64,000 nt of DNA from Thermoplasmata archaeon (GCA_021792255.1 JAJYUZ010000005.1:1-64000); one strand, 5' to 3'. Positions 16,869 to 26,679 are shown, counted from the stretch's first letter. Notes: a model not told the origin generated them from the letters alone. Numbers and translations: made by a program.

Positions 16869-18560
16869 TCATGGGTGTGTAAAATAGCCCTCTTTCTCGT
16901 TGAGCACGTTGACGTATCCATATCTCTCAAACTGGTGGACCGTACCTAGATAGTTTAGTGCATTCTTTTCGACTAGCCCCGTGTCTACCGTCCCATCTGG
17001 TTTAGCTACGACGAATGGAATCTCGTTCCCTGATAGCCAGTGAATTATCGGGACCTTCCCGAGTGGTTTGTTGGGGCTCCATTTTTGAACATCCTCGTTG
17101 ATGCTTGTACCAACATAATGGATCTCATCCGGTTCTATTTTGAAATATCCTAGGTCCTTCAGACGTACCAGTTCTCCATTGAACTTCTGGTAGTCCTGTG
17201 AGGAAATTATTATGGTCCCTTTTCCAACAGTGTAGTGTCTGTTCTTGTGTTCACCGGCCCTATTTGACTGGGGGAAGAGGGGTATATCGGCGGTTAGAGT
17301 TCCCTCGAAATCAAAGTCAAGGTATACCGGTTGATTCACGAAGAAGTGTCTCGGTGAGCGATTGTCAATGATCTTTCTGTTGAAGGAATAGAATATTTCC
17401 CAGGAGAACGTCGTGTCCACACTTCCTATGCCCGACTCTACGTAGTACTTTCTTATTGCAAGAGGGTCGAACCCCCTCTTCTTGAGCGCAAGTAGAGTTC
17501 CCAATTTTGGATCGTCCCATCCAGAAAATTCACCGCTCCTTATCCCCTTCTTTATCAATGAAGTCTTCAGGATCGAGTGTTCAATCGATACCTTGCCGTA
17601 GTGTAAGTAGTAGGGCACTTTCCAGTTCCTGTATCCGAAGATGTACTTCTGTTTCTCTGTGTTGGCTATGTGGTCCTTACCTCTGATGACGTGGGTCAAT
17701 CCAAGATAGTGATCGTCGATTGCTACAGAGAAATTCATCATCGGATAGGCCTTGTATTTGTCCCCCTCAAGGGGGTGAGGAATATCGATTATTCTGAATG
17801 CGATAAAGTCTCTTATTGCGGGATTTGGGTGATCGAGATCCGTCTTCACAACTGCGTATACTTCTCCTTTTTCGTACTCTCCCGAGACCATCTTCGACCA
17901 TCTCTCAAGATTTTCTTCTGGAGATTCATCCCTCTCTTTGATTGGCATTCCCTTCTGTTTCTTCGCCTTGAATTCTTCGGTCGGCGTAGTTGCAACGTAT
18001 GCCTTCCCCATCTCGATGAGCTTCTTCATCTCGTCATAGTATATGTCGAATCTCTTTGATTGAACGACCAGGTCAGTAAAATTGACCTCGAGCCACTTGA
18101 GGTCGTCCTGGATCATCTGATATGCCGCAGGTTCTATATTTGCAGGATTTGTGTCTTCTATCCTCAGGATCAACTTGCCACCGTATCTCCTGAAGTACTC
18201 GTCGTTGAGTATCGACATCCTTGCGTGACCAATGTGTAGGGGTCCAGATGGAGAAGGTGCAAGTCTCATGACCACTCCACTATTCTCAACGTTAGGTAGA
18301 TCTGGCAGTCTCTTTTCGTCCTCTTTGGCCGCAGTCACAAGAAGTTCTGGAAAGTCCCTCTGGATGATTGCATTCTTTTCTTCCTTTGAAAGTGAATTGA
18401 CTTCCTCTACGATTTCTTTGATCATCGGAATCAGGGATTTGAGATTCTTGCGCTCTTCCGGAAATAACCCTATCGTCTTTGAAACGACGGAATTCGGTTC
18501 CGCCTTTCCATCATGCTCCAGTGCGTTTAAAGACGCTATCGCCCTTATCTTCTCTCTCAC
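16869..18560 (-). CDS. gltX: Glutamyl-tRNA synthetase (archaeal type)
   Basis: It charges tRNA-Glu, and in archaea lacking a separate GlnRS also tRNA-Gln. The class I signature HIGH is in RLAPSPSGPLHIGHARMS. The GluRS/GlnRS stretch LRIEDTNP follows, then DLKWLEVNFTDLVVQSKRF. The C-terminal anticodon-binding part is of the archaeal beta-barrel type (PLFPQSNRAGEHKNR). The KMSKS loop is degenerate, near ILKTSLIKKGI. The open frame begins at ATG 18596, but GTG 18560 is a better start. It has GGAGG 9 nt upstream and gives 563 residues with only a 50-bp overlap with the GTPase gene. It is the last gene of the pheT-GTPase-gltX operon. Confidence 0.96.
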   Translation of the reverse strand: MREKIRAIASLNALEHDGKAEPNSVVSKTIGLFPEERKNLKSLIPMIKEIVEEVNSLSKEEKNAIIQRDFPELLVTAAKEDEKRLPDLPNVENSGVVMRLAPSPSGPLHIGHARMSILNDEYFRRYGGKLILRIEDTNPANIEPAAYQMIQDDLKWLEVNFTDLVVQSKRFDIYYDEMKKLIEMGKAYVATTPTEEFKAKKQKGMPIKERDESPEENLERWSKMVSGEYEKGEVYAVVKTDLDHPNPAIRDFIAFRIIDIPHPLEGDKYKAYPMMNFSVAIDDHYLGLTHVIRGKDHIANTEKQKYIFGYRNWKVPYYLHYGKVSIEHSILKTSLIKKGIRSGEFSGWDDPKLGTLLALKKRGFDPLAIRKYYVESGIGSVDTTFSWEIFYSFNRKIIDNRSPRHFFVNQPVYLDFDFEGTLTADIPLFPQSNRAGEHKNRHYTVGKGTIIISSQDYQKFNGELVRLKDLGYFKIEPDEIHYVGTSINEDVQKWSPNKPLGKVPIIHWLSGNEIPFVVAKPDGTVDTGLVEKNALNYLGTVHQFERYGYVNVLNEKEGYFTHP

Positions 18561-19500
18561 GGATGTTCGCCTCCATAATCTTCTTGAGTTCTTCAATTCC
18601 TTCCCCTGTTGAGCAAGAAATCTTCAGGTTGTTGCTGTCCGTCAATTCTAGGTCCAGCTTGTTCTCCACTATCAGTACGTTCTTCCCGAGCCCTTTCAGG
18701 GATTCACATAGCTCCTTTTGATCTTCCATCCTATAACCGCACTCTTCCGATGGATCCAGCATGCACACGATCAGATTTCCGATGTTTTCTATCGCAGCGA
18801 GAGCGACCTTCTCTATCGCGTTGTGGTTTTTCCTGTTGAGCAGTCCAGGGACGTCGAGAACTTCATATATGCTGGTTCCAATCCTCATCATTCCCACGTT
18901 TATTTCCTTGGTCGTGAAAGGGTAATCCGCAATTTCTGGGGCCAGATTGGTCAGTTTAGATATGAGCGAAGACTTTCCAACGTTGGGGAAGCCTGCGATT
19001 ACTATTATCTTCATTTCCCTGCTCACCTGTGGGACTTTCTTGAGAGCTTCCCTTGCCTCCCTTAGAAAAGAAAGAGATTCGTCCAAATCTTCAACGACCG
19101 AGGAGAACCTTCCGTAGAATGAAGATCTGAATCTGGAGATCGCCGCCATGCTCGGCGCCCTCTTCATACCTTTAATCGAGTTTGTCGCAAACTCGGTGAT
19201 CTTTCCCCTGGCCCAGTTAAGATTGTTCAGGGATCTTTCGTACTCCCTTCCATTGACCATTATGAACAGCAGATCTCTCTCGAACCTGTCTAGATCATCG
19301 AATTTGGGAAAACCGTCGTAGACCCGTCCGATCGCCTTCTTTGCGGTCGCTTCCATGACCTTAACTTTCTGGATCGAAACGGTCTTCAGTTTGGAGATAA
19401 AGTTGGGCATGTAAACGTTCTGGACTTTCTTTATGTCTTTGAAACTCCTTTCAATAATTTCCTTTGAATCTGGAACCGTTGGAAGCTTCTCGGGAATCAA
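18511..19500 (-). CDS. NOG1-family GTPase
   Basis: A 329-residue Obg-like GTPase related to Nog1, a 50S/60S ribosome assembly factor. The N-terminal about 165 residues form the helical Nog1 domain (DRFERDLLFIMVNG, LNNLNWARGKI). The G domain has G1 GFPNVGKSS, G3 DVPGLL, G4 ENKLD and a G5-like SCSTGEG. The start is TTG 19500-19498, which overlaps the pheT stop (TTGA) and has GAGG about 7 nt upstream. Length matches archaeal Nog1 proteins. Clustering with two tRNA synthetases fits a translation-related operon. Confidence 0.93.
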   Translation of the reverse strand: MIPEKLPTVPDSKEIIERSFKDIKKVQNVYMPNFISKLKTVSIQKVKVMEATAKKAIGRVYDGFPKFDDLDRFERDLLFIMVNGREYERSLNNLNWARGKITEFATNSIKGMKRAPSMAAISRFRSSFYGRFSSVVEDLDESLSFLREAREALKKVPQVSREMKIIVIAGFPNVGKSSLISKLTNLAPEIADYPFTTKEINVGMMRIGTSIYEVLDVPGLLNRKNHNAIEKVALAAIENIGNLIVCMLDPSEECGYRMEDQKELCESLKGLGKNVLIVENKLDLELTDSNNLKISCSTGEGIEELKKIMEANIREREDKGDSVFKRTGA

Positions 19501-21071
19501 GACAAAACCTCTTGAATATCCAGCTCTCCCATAACGACGGGCATCCTGATGCCAATGTCCTTCAGCAGCATCGGGTGAACCTCCCCGAAGAACCCGATCT
19601 TCTTTTCGTTGATCACGATTCCGGCGATCCTACCTGGAGCGTACATCGCCTCTTCGTCTCTCGTTATCTCATACTTCTCAATTCCGAGATCCTCAAGAAC
19701 GCTGACAAAGATCCCCTTGATCTCAGAAAATGAAGCTCCCTTATCTGCTATCCCGATGCCTACCACGTCCTTCTCCTTCCCCTTCACGAACACGCTTCCT
19801 ATCTCGAAAATTCTTTGCGGATACGGATTTCGGAAATTGTTCATGAAAGTTTGCACGAGAGAGGGCGACATCCTGGTCCTGATCGAATCCTGTTCCTGGC
19901 TCACGGGGTTGAGCAGGTCCGTCCTGTCGTCATTAAAGCCAAAGATGGAATTGTACCTGCCGTTGACCAGCACACTGCTCAGGGTTTCGTTCAGATTATA
20001 TCCCACCAACAGGTGTCTCAGCTTGCTCTCCAACGCTCTCAGTGAGTTTGCCCTTCCATAGCTAACGAATCCTTCCTTTCTTCTCTCAATTTTGTCATAA
20101 CCCAATCCTTTGAAAACGTCTTCCAGAACGTCCACATCTGCTATGATGTCCGTCCGATAGAGGGGAATTATTGTATTGCCATCCCTGAAACCGTACCCCA
20201 TTCTCTCCAGGGCTGAAGTCATCTCAGCTTCTGGCAGCTCATAGCCGAGCAACTTTTTCACGGCATTCGGAGTAATTCTCTTCTCATGATATTCGAGTTT
20301 GGGAGTGATGATGCCATTCATCTTCAACGTACTGATAGACCCATCCGGATAGGAGAGTGATGTCAGCAGAAGGATCATGGTCCTTTCGACCGCGTTCAGG
20401 TTAGTTCCCTCTACGTCTACCAAAATGTCTTCAGTCTCTTCAGTAGCGGTAGTAATGGAGGAATTGAGAATCGGAGGAAGGGAGATTATCCGGTCTTCCG
20501 AATCAATGATTGCAGGTATTTTTTCACCTGCAAGATGCCCATATTCCAGTGCCTTTGGATGTTGTTTCATGAAAGTATCTATTTGGACTTCTTCGCTCTC
20601 TTTAAGTGGAACGAATTTTTGATCTCTGGTCACTTCCTTGTAGGTAATTGGGAACTTTATCTTCTTCAGATCGTGGAGTCCGATCGATGAAAGTTTCCTG
20701 TGCCTACCTACCGTAAGGTCGATCTTCTCCTGGAAGTCGATGATCTCTGTGATGAGATTCTTGACTTTGCATCCCCTGACTATTCCCACTGTAAAATAGG
20801 GTCTGTACTTTGGTGGATATGATGCAACTTCGAGGTCTTCATTTCTAAAGACCTGAGGTACAAATTTTTCAACGCCAGCAAACGTCCTGATTGCCCTCGT
20901 TATTCCCTGTATCGAGTACAGGTCCGGTCTATCTGGGTTGAATTCCATGACGATGTCTCCCCCGTCTTCCCTAGCTTCTCCTCCGAGGAGCCATGGAACC
21001 TTCACCAGACTGTCATTTGGAAGACCAGAGAAATCACGTAATTTCTTTTCTTCAAATCTGACCAGTACCAT
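19497..21071 (-). CDS. pheT: Phenylalanyl-tRNA synthetase beta subunit
   Basis: A 524-residue beta subunit of heterotetrameric PheRS in the short archaeal/eukaryotic form (no N-terminal EMAP domain). Recognisable stretches are MEFNPDRPDLYSIQGITRAIR (B3/4-type start), the B5-like region HEKRITPNAVKKLLGYELP, and the catalytic-like core YNLNETLSSVLVNGRY...LLNPVSQEQDSIRTRMSPSL. The alpha subunit gene pheS is not adjacent and must lie elsewhere. ATG 21071-21069 sits about 24 bp downstream of GCTATAAATAC, so the operon is probably leaderless. It shares a divergent promoter region with the eS1 gene. Confidence 0.96.
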   Translation of the reverse strand: MVLVRFEEKKLRDFSGLPNDSLVKVPWLLGGEAREDGGDIVMEFNPDRPDLYSIQGITRAIRTFAGVEKFVPQVFRNEDLEVASYPPKYRPYFTVGIVRGCKVKNLITEIIDFQEKIDLTVGRHRKLSSIGLHDLKKIKFPITYKEVTRDQKFVPLKESEEVQIDTFMKQHPKALEYGHLAGEKIPAIIDSEDRIISLPPILNSSITTATEETEDILVDVEGTNLNAVERTMILLLTSLSYPDGSISTLKMNGIITPKLEYHEKRITPNAVKKLLGYELPEAEMTSALERMGYGFRDGNTIIPLYRTDIIADVDVLEDVFKGLGYDKIERRKEGFVSYGRANSLRALESKLRHLLVGYNLNETLSSVLVNGRYNSIFGFNDDRTDLLNPVSQEQDSIRTRMSPSLVQTFMNNFRNPYPQRIFEIGSVFVKGKEKDVVGIGIADKGASFSEIKGIFVSVLEDLGIEKYEITRDEEAMYAPGRIAGIVINEKKIGFFGEVHPMLLKDIGIRMPVVMGELDIQEVLS

Positions 21072-21089
21072 TCAAGATGGGATGTGGAA

Positions 21090-21100
21090 TCCGTATTTAT
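21090..21100 (-). promoter_or_regulatory. TATA box of the pheT-GTPase-gltX operon
   Basis: On the minus strand GCTATAAATAC is centred about 25 bp upstream of the pheT ATG. It is a near-consensus archaeal TATA element. Confidence 0.6.
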
Positions 21101-21217
21101 AGCTAAGGAGATGAGAATCACCAGCTCATTAAGGGGCACACCATTGTTGTTGACAATTGAACGAGTCAAAAAAGTATTTATTAACTCAAACGTTGCCGAT
21201 AGAAGAGATGGTAGTGA

Positions 21218-21895
21218 TTGAGTAAGGAGAAAGCAGGCAGGACAGCCACTAAGAAAGTGAAGGACAAGTGGAAAGCAAAGAGTTGGTACACGATACTGGC
21301 CAACGATTCGTTTGGAAAGAAAGAAATTGGCAGTTCGCCAGCTTCTTCGCCAGAAGAGATGGTGGGAAGGGTCTCGGAAGCTGCCCTTTCTGATATAACA
21401 GGAGATTACAAGCAGAGTCACGTCAAGCTCTACTTCAGGGTAACTAAGACTGAGGGAGACAAGGCGTTCACGGAATTCGAGGGGCACAAGATAGACCAGG
21501 ATTATATAAGAAGGATGATCCGGAGAAGGAAGACGAGGATCGACCTCACTGTGAATGGATTGACTTCCGATAACGTGAGCATCAAGATAAAGCCCATCAT
21601 AGTTGTCGATAGGAAGGTCATCAACAGTGTCGAGACTGGGATAAGGAACAAGGTTGCAGAATTCCTCAAAACCAAGGCAAGGGAGCAGCCCATCAGCCAG
21701 TTTGTAGTTTACATGTTTTCAACGCAGATATACAACGATCTTTACGATCAGATAAAAGTCATCTACCCGGCAAAGAAGATTGAGATCAGGGGTTCGGAGA
21801 TTTTCGAACCAACGAAAAAGATTGGGAAAGAAGTGAGAATAGAGAAAGAGCCGGTCGAAGAAGAGGAAGAAGGGTCTGAAGCCGGGGTGGCTTAG
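21218..21895 (+). CDS. Small-subunit ribosomal protein eS1 (S3Ae)
   Basis: A 225-residue component of the archaeal 30S subunit. It has the basic N-terminus (MSKEKAGRTATKKVKDKWKAK) and the family sequence WYTILANDSFGKKEIG. RVTKTEGDKAFTEFEGHKI and QPISQFVVYMFSTQIYNDLY follow. The Glu-rich tail (EKEPVEEEEEGSEAGVA) is usual. The start codon is TTG 21218-21220, since no ATG is available before the conserved part. A TATA-like AAGTATTTATTAA lies about 40 bp upstream. The last five codons, including the stop, lie inside the downstream tRNA-Met gene. Confidence 0.96.
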   Translation: MSKEKAGRTATKKVKDKWKAKSWYTILANDSFGKKEIGSSPASSPEEMVGRVSEAALSDITGDYKQSHVKLYFRVTKTEGDKAFTEFEGHKIDQDYIRRMIRRRKTRIDLTVNGLTSDNVSIKIKPIIVVDRKVINSVETGIRNKVAEFLKTKAREQPISQFVVYMFSTQIYNDLYDQIKVIYPAKKIEIRGSEIFEPTKKIGKEVRIEKEPVEEEEEGSEAGVA

Positions 21896-21970
21896 TCGGT
21901 AGAGCGTCGGACTCATAGGGATTAAAACTGGGAAATCCGAAGGCCCCGGGTTCGATTCCCGGCCCCGGCA
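21881..21970 (+). tRNA. Elongator tRNA-Met(CAT) with a 17-nt intron
   Basis: The acceptor GCCGGGG pairs with CCCCGGC (21963-21969), with discriminator A at 21970. The T-arm is CCGGG-TTCGATT-CCCGG. The anticodon stem TCGGA/TCCGA encloses CTCATA plus an inserted stretch. With the intron at 21918-21934, between positions 37 and 38, the mature loop is CTCATAA. The anticodon CAT is at 21914-21916. The GCCGGGG acceptor fits elongator rather than initiator tRNA. The 5' end overlaps the eS1 coding sequence by 15 bp. Confidence 0.94.
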
Positions 21971-22124
21971 TCTTCAAAAAATGAGTTTGATAGTTGGAAT
22001 CGATTCAATTCTGCTGAGCAGTATCTCGTTTGACCATTACCCATTTTCTGCGGTCTTTCCCAAAAAAGAAATCCATTCTCTCAGGTAGATTTGTGGTATC
22101 AAGATAGGCGAAGTCAAATCTCGA

Positions 22125-23588
22125 TTGGTTATTCACTGGTCCACAGTAGCAAAAGATCCTCTCACAAAGAAAGGTTTAAGCATCTGGCGACTTTTATCAG
22201 CGTTGAGTGAACGCGAATCTACGCCACCCAGCGAGGGAACTTCGGAATCTCCCCTTAAAATGGAGGAGAGAAAGGGGGCTATCGCCAGGAGGATCTTTTC
22301 TACAATCTCAATTCTCCTTGTTCTCCTAGGAACCCCTCTGACAATCACGATCGGGTACTTGTTTCATACCGATTTCTCCGAAGTCTTTAAAATTTGGACT
22401 TACGTCACCATGTCGACTCTCTTAATCCTCTCGGTTTTCTCAGTCTTTGAAATGCTGAAGGAAGAAGCTAAGAGATCAGAGGAAAGGAATCTTACTGCGC
22501 TGAAGCGCGATCTATTCTCTCTGTTTAGTTACAAGCACATCGTGATACCTCTTTTGGTCTTGTCAATTCTATCGGGATTGGGTTCAGTATCACACGTCTT
22601 TACTCCCATCTTTTCGCTTCAGCTGCTTTACACCGCCGTCGTGATCCTGATCTTTGAAACCATATTCCATTCTCTCTATCGATTTTGGCCGAGATTCTTG
22701 AAAGAAAACCTACGTCTAAGAAATGCAACACTTACACTTCTGGTCATTTTGGGCATATTCGTTTCCTTATTCGTAATTGGGATCGGTGCAGTGGAATTGA
22801 TCTCTCTCGTTTTCGGTGGGATACTTCTGGTTGGCGGAATTGGGTTGGCATTCGTAGTGGATACAGTCGCTTCCGATCTCTCTCGTTCCCGTCTGCCGAA
22901 AAGGAAAGCGACCTATGCTTCGTTCCTCGCATTCTTCTTATTGCTAGTCCTGTGGTTGCTGCTCTCATCAAATCTATTAAAGTACCTAGTCCTCCTTGCA
23001 AATGGATCCGGTGGAACTCTGGTCTCAAATTTGCTTGTTCACGATTTCCAATCTCTAACCTCTGGACTGAACATATCGCTGATTAGCGTCATAATGGCAC
23101 TTGGTGCAGGCGCGATCTATTTCGCTTATCTATTTTTCAAGAGGAGTTACGACAAAAGGCTAGAAAGGTTTGTCTTCCTGATGGTCTCATTGCCAGTCGC
23201 GGGTTTCATATTTCTGTACCTCGCGATCCTTGCAGACGGTGACTGGGTAGCAGCGACAACGTCCTCGGTCAGCGTGCTTTCCTCCTTCCTCCAAGTTATG
23301 CCATCGATTGTTCTGTTCGTAGTGGGGTACTCGCAGATCATCATTGAAGTCCCCAGAAAGTCCTCAAAAACGCTAATGCTTGAAGAAAATGAGTTCTTGG
23401 TCGCTCTGACCTGGCTGTTAGTTTTCTCAGCTATTTCTGAGTTTCTCAGCTGGCTCGTTTACGGCAAACCTGGATTATTCATCTTTGAGGTCGATATACT
23501 GCAGTGGTTTGGGATTCCGATAGGGATTGCCCTGATCTCTGTCAATCATCTCAGAAGCAGAAGAAACAGCAGAACATCTCCAGGTTGA
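22125..23588 (+). CDS. Multi-pass membrane protein of unknown function
   Basis: I do not recognise a family. The open frame is 487 codons from TTG 22125. ATG 22260 (MEERKGAIARR, 442 codons) is an attractive alternative, because the first about 45 residues are polar and the codons after it lead into the first membrane helix. About 12 hydrophobic segments are visible, in two groups separated by basic loops (SRSRLPKRKAT, KRSYDKRLERF). The C-terminus is cytoplasmic-like and basic (RSRRNSRTSPG). There is no obvious ATPase, transporter or enzyme motif. It stands between tRNA-Met and a surface-protein gene with its own promoter, so context does not help. Confidence 0.7.
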   Translation: MVIHWSTVAKDPLTKKGLSIWRLLSALSERESTPPSEGTSESPLKMEERKGAIARRIFSTISILLVLLGTPLTITIGYLFHTDFSEVFKIWTYVTMSTLLILSVFSVFEMLKEEAKRSEERNLTALKRDLFSLFSYKHIVIPLLVLSILSGLGSVSHVFTPIFSLQLLYTAVVILIFETIFHSLYRFWPRFLKENLRLRNATLTLLVILGIFVSLFVIGIGAVELISLVFGGILLVGGIGLAFVVDTVASDLSRSRLPKRKATYASFLAFFLLLVLWLLLSSNLLKYLVLLANGSGGTLVSNLLVHDFQSLTSGLNISLISVIMALGAGAIYFAYLFFKRSYDKRLERFVFLMVSLPVAGFIFLYLAILADGDWVAATTSSVSVLSSFLQVMPSIVLFVVGYSQIIIEVPRKSSKTLMLEENEFLVALTWLLVFSAISEFLSWLVYGKPGLFIFEVDILQWFGIPIGIALISVNHLRSRRNSRTSPG

Positions 23589-23755
23589 ATGCTCCGACTT
23601 AGAACTGACTGAATGCCAATATTCTGGGACTTTGTGTTCGGTATAGGAGAGAATGCCTGGTTGTCCAGCTAGAAGTTCATGGACTGAACTTTCACGTTGT
23701 GTCGGAAGGATAGAGATTCGGGGAGTTACTGTAAGCAGACATCTATGTGGATAGT

Positions 23756-23765
23756 CTTATATAAC
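23756..23765 (+). promoter_or_regulatory. TATA box of the 964-residue surface protein
   Basis: CTTATATAAC lies about 24 bp before ATG 23785, which is typical leaderless spacing. The preceding 160 bp holds no gene. Confidence 0.6.
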
Positions 23766-23784
23766 GGTTAAATAATTTAATCGA

Positions 23785-26679
23785 ATGAAAGAACAAAAAC
23801 CCGTCATTATTCTTTTCACCATACTAATCACTCTTTTCGTAGTATCGACGGCCTTTTCTGGCGCAAATGTTTTTTCGTCTAAAACGAGTCCCCCCTTCAG
23901 TAGTACGTACCCTCAAGCAGAGCAGTCATCAAACTCGATCCATCAGCAATTATCAAGTCCAGCGGGGAATTTTTCTACCGGATTAAGGATGTCCGAGAGA
24001 AATTTCGCTCGACAGCTAAACTTTCTAAAGCAACAAAGTCACAGCTCTGTTCTCGCTTCTGCATACGGTCCCAGCTATGCAGGGTATAACTATTCTATCA
24101 CCTTCAATGTGGTAAACCAAATACCTTCCGTTTCTTGGAGCCTCTACATCTATAATGACCTTGCTTCGGAAATTCCTGCGCTTCCCCTTTATGATACTCT
24201 CTACCATGTAAATGCCGGATTAATATACTCAAAATCGACCACCTCTTCTTCAATTACGGTCTCCCTGGCAGCCGGCACTTATTTCTATTATGCAGGTCCA
24301 TCCTCAACGCTTCTGGGGGTGTACGAAATAAATGTGACGGGCACCCAATCCACAACAGTGACCCTTCCAACCTTCTATACTGCGACATTCAACGAAAAAG
24401 GACTGGCCAGCGGATTGACCTGGGCCATTACCGCAAGTGCAAGTCAGCCAAATGGGAAAGCTGCGATCCTGTACCAGAGTTCATCATCCTCCTCCATCTC
24501 TGCTTATCTTCCCAACGGCCTATATTCGTTAGGATACAGCATAGGATCTGCGTTCATCGAAAGTTCGCCCTTCGCGATTTCAACGGGGGGCGTAACGGAG
24601 CAAATAACGATACCCTCTCTGACTCAAGTAACATTCCAGGAGTCTGGTTTACCATTGGGAACGAGCTGGGGGCTATTTGCATTTGGAATTTCCAGTGCCG
24701 CTTCCTCTGTGCTCTACATCAACCTATCCATGTCATCGTCAAGCATGGCTTTGCTACCTGAAGGAACGTACTACCTTACTTACAGCGCGTATGGGGTATC
24801 GCTAGGCTCAAGCAAAACTCTCTGCGTAGATGCAACTTCAAGCACGGTGAGCGTAAGATTCCCACCTATGTACCTGGTAAAGTTTACTGAAACGGGGCTT
24901 AGCAGCGGGTTCAGCTGGAATGTGGAAGTTGGCAACAATACACTCAGCGCGGAAAGCTCGACTTACACCTCAACAATCAATATGCATCTTCCGGAGGGAA
25001 GCTATTATTACGGGGCCGGAGAAGATGGTTCATATATAGTCTCTGGGTCCTTCAACGTGACCGGAAATGGGACTGCCGAAGGCATCACCTTCCCCACGGT
25101 TCACCAAGTTGTAATCAGAGAGAGCGGTCTTCACTCGGGATTCGAATGGTCGCTCTCGGTGATGAGTTCGTCTTTCAGCGCTTTCTCAAATCAAACGACC
25201 GCGTCGTCCTTCACCATTTATCTCCCAAATGGGCAATTTAACTATACTTACTCAGAGTCTCTGTCTTCCTTTTACCTCTTCGGTTTTACACTATCTGAGG
25301 ATGTTACATCGTCAGGTTATTCATTTAACGTTACCGGCTCATCCCTCGGCGTTTCCTTGGAATTTCCGATGTTGTCTACAGTAACTTTCTCTCAAGCAGG
25401 GCTTAAGACAAGCCGCACTTGGGGGATAGATGTGTTTAACGAAAACCTAACAGGCTTCAGCGAGTCTTATGCAAATCGCACACTCTCTTCCTATTCCATG
25501 GTTGCATACCTGTTCAACGGCACATTTACTTATTCAGCTGTTGTTGGAGGTGCATATTTCTCATCTAACTCAACGTTCAACGTGACGGGCACATCGATGA
25601 GCGAGAGCGTGCATTTCCCTCAGCTTTACACAGTAATTTTTGCCGTGGCGGGTCTTCCTACGTGCGCAACCACGACCATTGACGTCTATCCAGAAAATTC
25701 CTCTCTCCCTCTGGGCTACACTAACTCTACAGAGTCATCGAGCATTACCGCATACCTTCCTAACGGAACCTATGCGTATACAATTTATCTGTCAAACGGC
25801 GCAATGCTAAGTTCCACATTCACAGTCTCAGGCAAATCTGAAACGGTGACCGTCAGCCTGTCTGCAACCTACGCAGTCACTTTCTCCGAAACGGGATTAC
25901 CGACCGGGACTCTATGGTCCGTGGATCTTAACGGTAGCTATAACAGCTCTACCTCTTCATCCCTCGAATTTTTAGAATTTAACGGCACCTATGACTTCAG
26001 CGTTTATGCCAGCGGGTTCACTGCAAACGTGTCATCGGGAAATGTCAGCATAACGGGAGCACCTGAGTATGTATATGTGGCCTTCACTCAAACATCCAAT
26101 GTGACCTGGGGCATTACATTCAATGAAACTGGTTTGCCGGCGGGGTACGAATGGAACATCAGCATTCAGGAAATAACCGCCTTCGTCGATATCTTTAATG
26201 GTTCGACTCTGACTTCATTAAGCTTCACATTCGAAGAGCCAAACGGAACTTACGAATATAGCGTGAATGCTAGCGGATACATAGCATCTCCCGCAATGGG
26301 CAACGTGACAGTAAATGGTGCAAATGAATACGTATCGATACAGTTTAGCAAGATCATCTACTTCACAGGAACACTATCGCCTTCCAACGCATCCCTCTAC
26401 ATCGACGGTCAGCTGATACCGACGGTGGGAGGGGTTTTCAATGTCACCCTTACCGCAGGCCAAACATACGAAATAGAAGTGACTTCCCCTGGTTACAAGC
26501 CCTATTATGTGAACGAGAGTGTTTCGGCAACCACACATTTTTCTTCGCTTTCGGTAAAGCTCAGTAAAGTGGCGCCTCCAGCTCCCCTCTCCAGCACATA
26601 TGTTCCGATCATCGTTGTAGTCGTAATTGTGCTGATCGGAGCAGTAGCCGCGTTCGCCATGAGGGCAAGGAGAAGATGA
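23785..26679 (+). CDS. Surface protein with about eight GLP-W repeats, PEGA-like domain and C-terminal anchor
   Basis: A 964-residue extracytoplasmic protein. The signal segment is VIILFTILITLFVVSTAFSG. From about residue 200 there are repeats every 75-90 residues that begin with 'F-x-E-x-G-L-x-x-G-x-x-W'. They start near residues 201 (FNEKGLASGLTW), 283, 366, 442, 533, 617, 698 (FSETGLPTGTLW) and 777 (FNETGLPAGYEW). Each carries a 'Y-L-P-N-G-x-Y' turn and ends in a 'F-x-V-T-G' strand, suggesting a chain of beta-sandwich modules. Residues about 858-915 resemble a PEGA domain (LYIDGQLIPTVGG...SPGYKPYYVNES). A membrane helix near 938-958 and RARRR end the protein. Many N-x-S/T sequons make it a candidate glycoprotein. 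Role unknown: adhesin or envelope stalk. Confidence 0.9.
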   Translation: MKEQKPVIILFTILITLFVVSTAFSGANVFSSKTSPPFSSTYPQAEQSSNSIHQQLSSPAGNFSTGLRMSERNFARQLNFLKQQSHSSVLASAYGPSYAGYNYSITFNVVNQIPSVSWSLYIYNDLASEIPALPLYDTLYHVNAGLIYSKSTTSSSITVSLAAGTYFYYAGPSSTLLGVYEINVTGTQSTTVTLPTFYTATFNEKGLASGLTWAITASASQPNGKAAILYQSSSSSSISAYLPNGLYSLGYSIGSAFIESSPFAISTGGVTEQITIPSLTQVTFQESGLPLGTSWGLFAFGISSAASSVLYINLSMSSSSMALLPEGTYYLTYSAYGVSLGSSKTLCVDATSSTVSVRFPPMYLVKFTETGLSSGFSWNVEVGNNTLSAESSTYTSTINMHLPEGSYYYGAGEDGSYIVSGSFNVTGNGTAEGITFPTVHQVVIRESGLHSGFEWSLSVMSSSFSAFSNQTTASSFTIYLPNGQFNYTYSESLSSFYLFGFTLSEDVTSSGYSFNVTGSSLGVSLEFPMLSTVTFSQAGLKTSRTWGIDVFNENLTGFSESYANRTLSSYSMVAYLFNGTFTYSAVVGGAYFSSNSTFNVTGTSMSESVHFPQLYTVIFAVAGLPTCATTTIDVYPENSSLPLGYTNSTESSSITAYLPNGTYAYTIYLSNGAMLSSTFTVSGKSETVTVSLSATYAVTFSETGLPTGTLWSVDLNGSYNSSTSSSLEFLEFNGTYDFSVYASGFTANVSSGNVSITGAPEYVYVAFTQTSNVTWGITFNETGLPAGYEWNISIQEITAFVDIFNGSTLTSLSFTFEEPNGTYEYSVNASGYIASPAMGNVTVNGANEYVSIQFSKIIYFTGTLSPSNASLYIDGQLIPTVGGVFNVTLTAGQTYEIEVTSPGYKPYYVNESVSATTHFSSLSVKLSKVAPPAPLSSTYVPIIVVVVIVLIGAVAAFAMRARRR

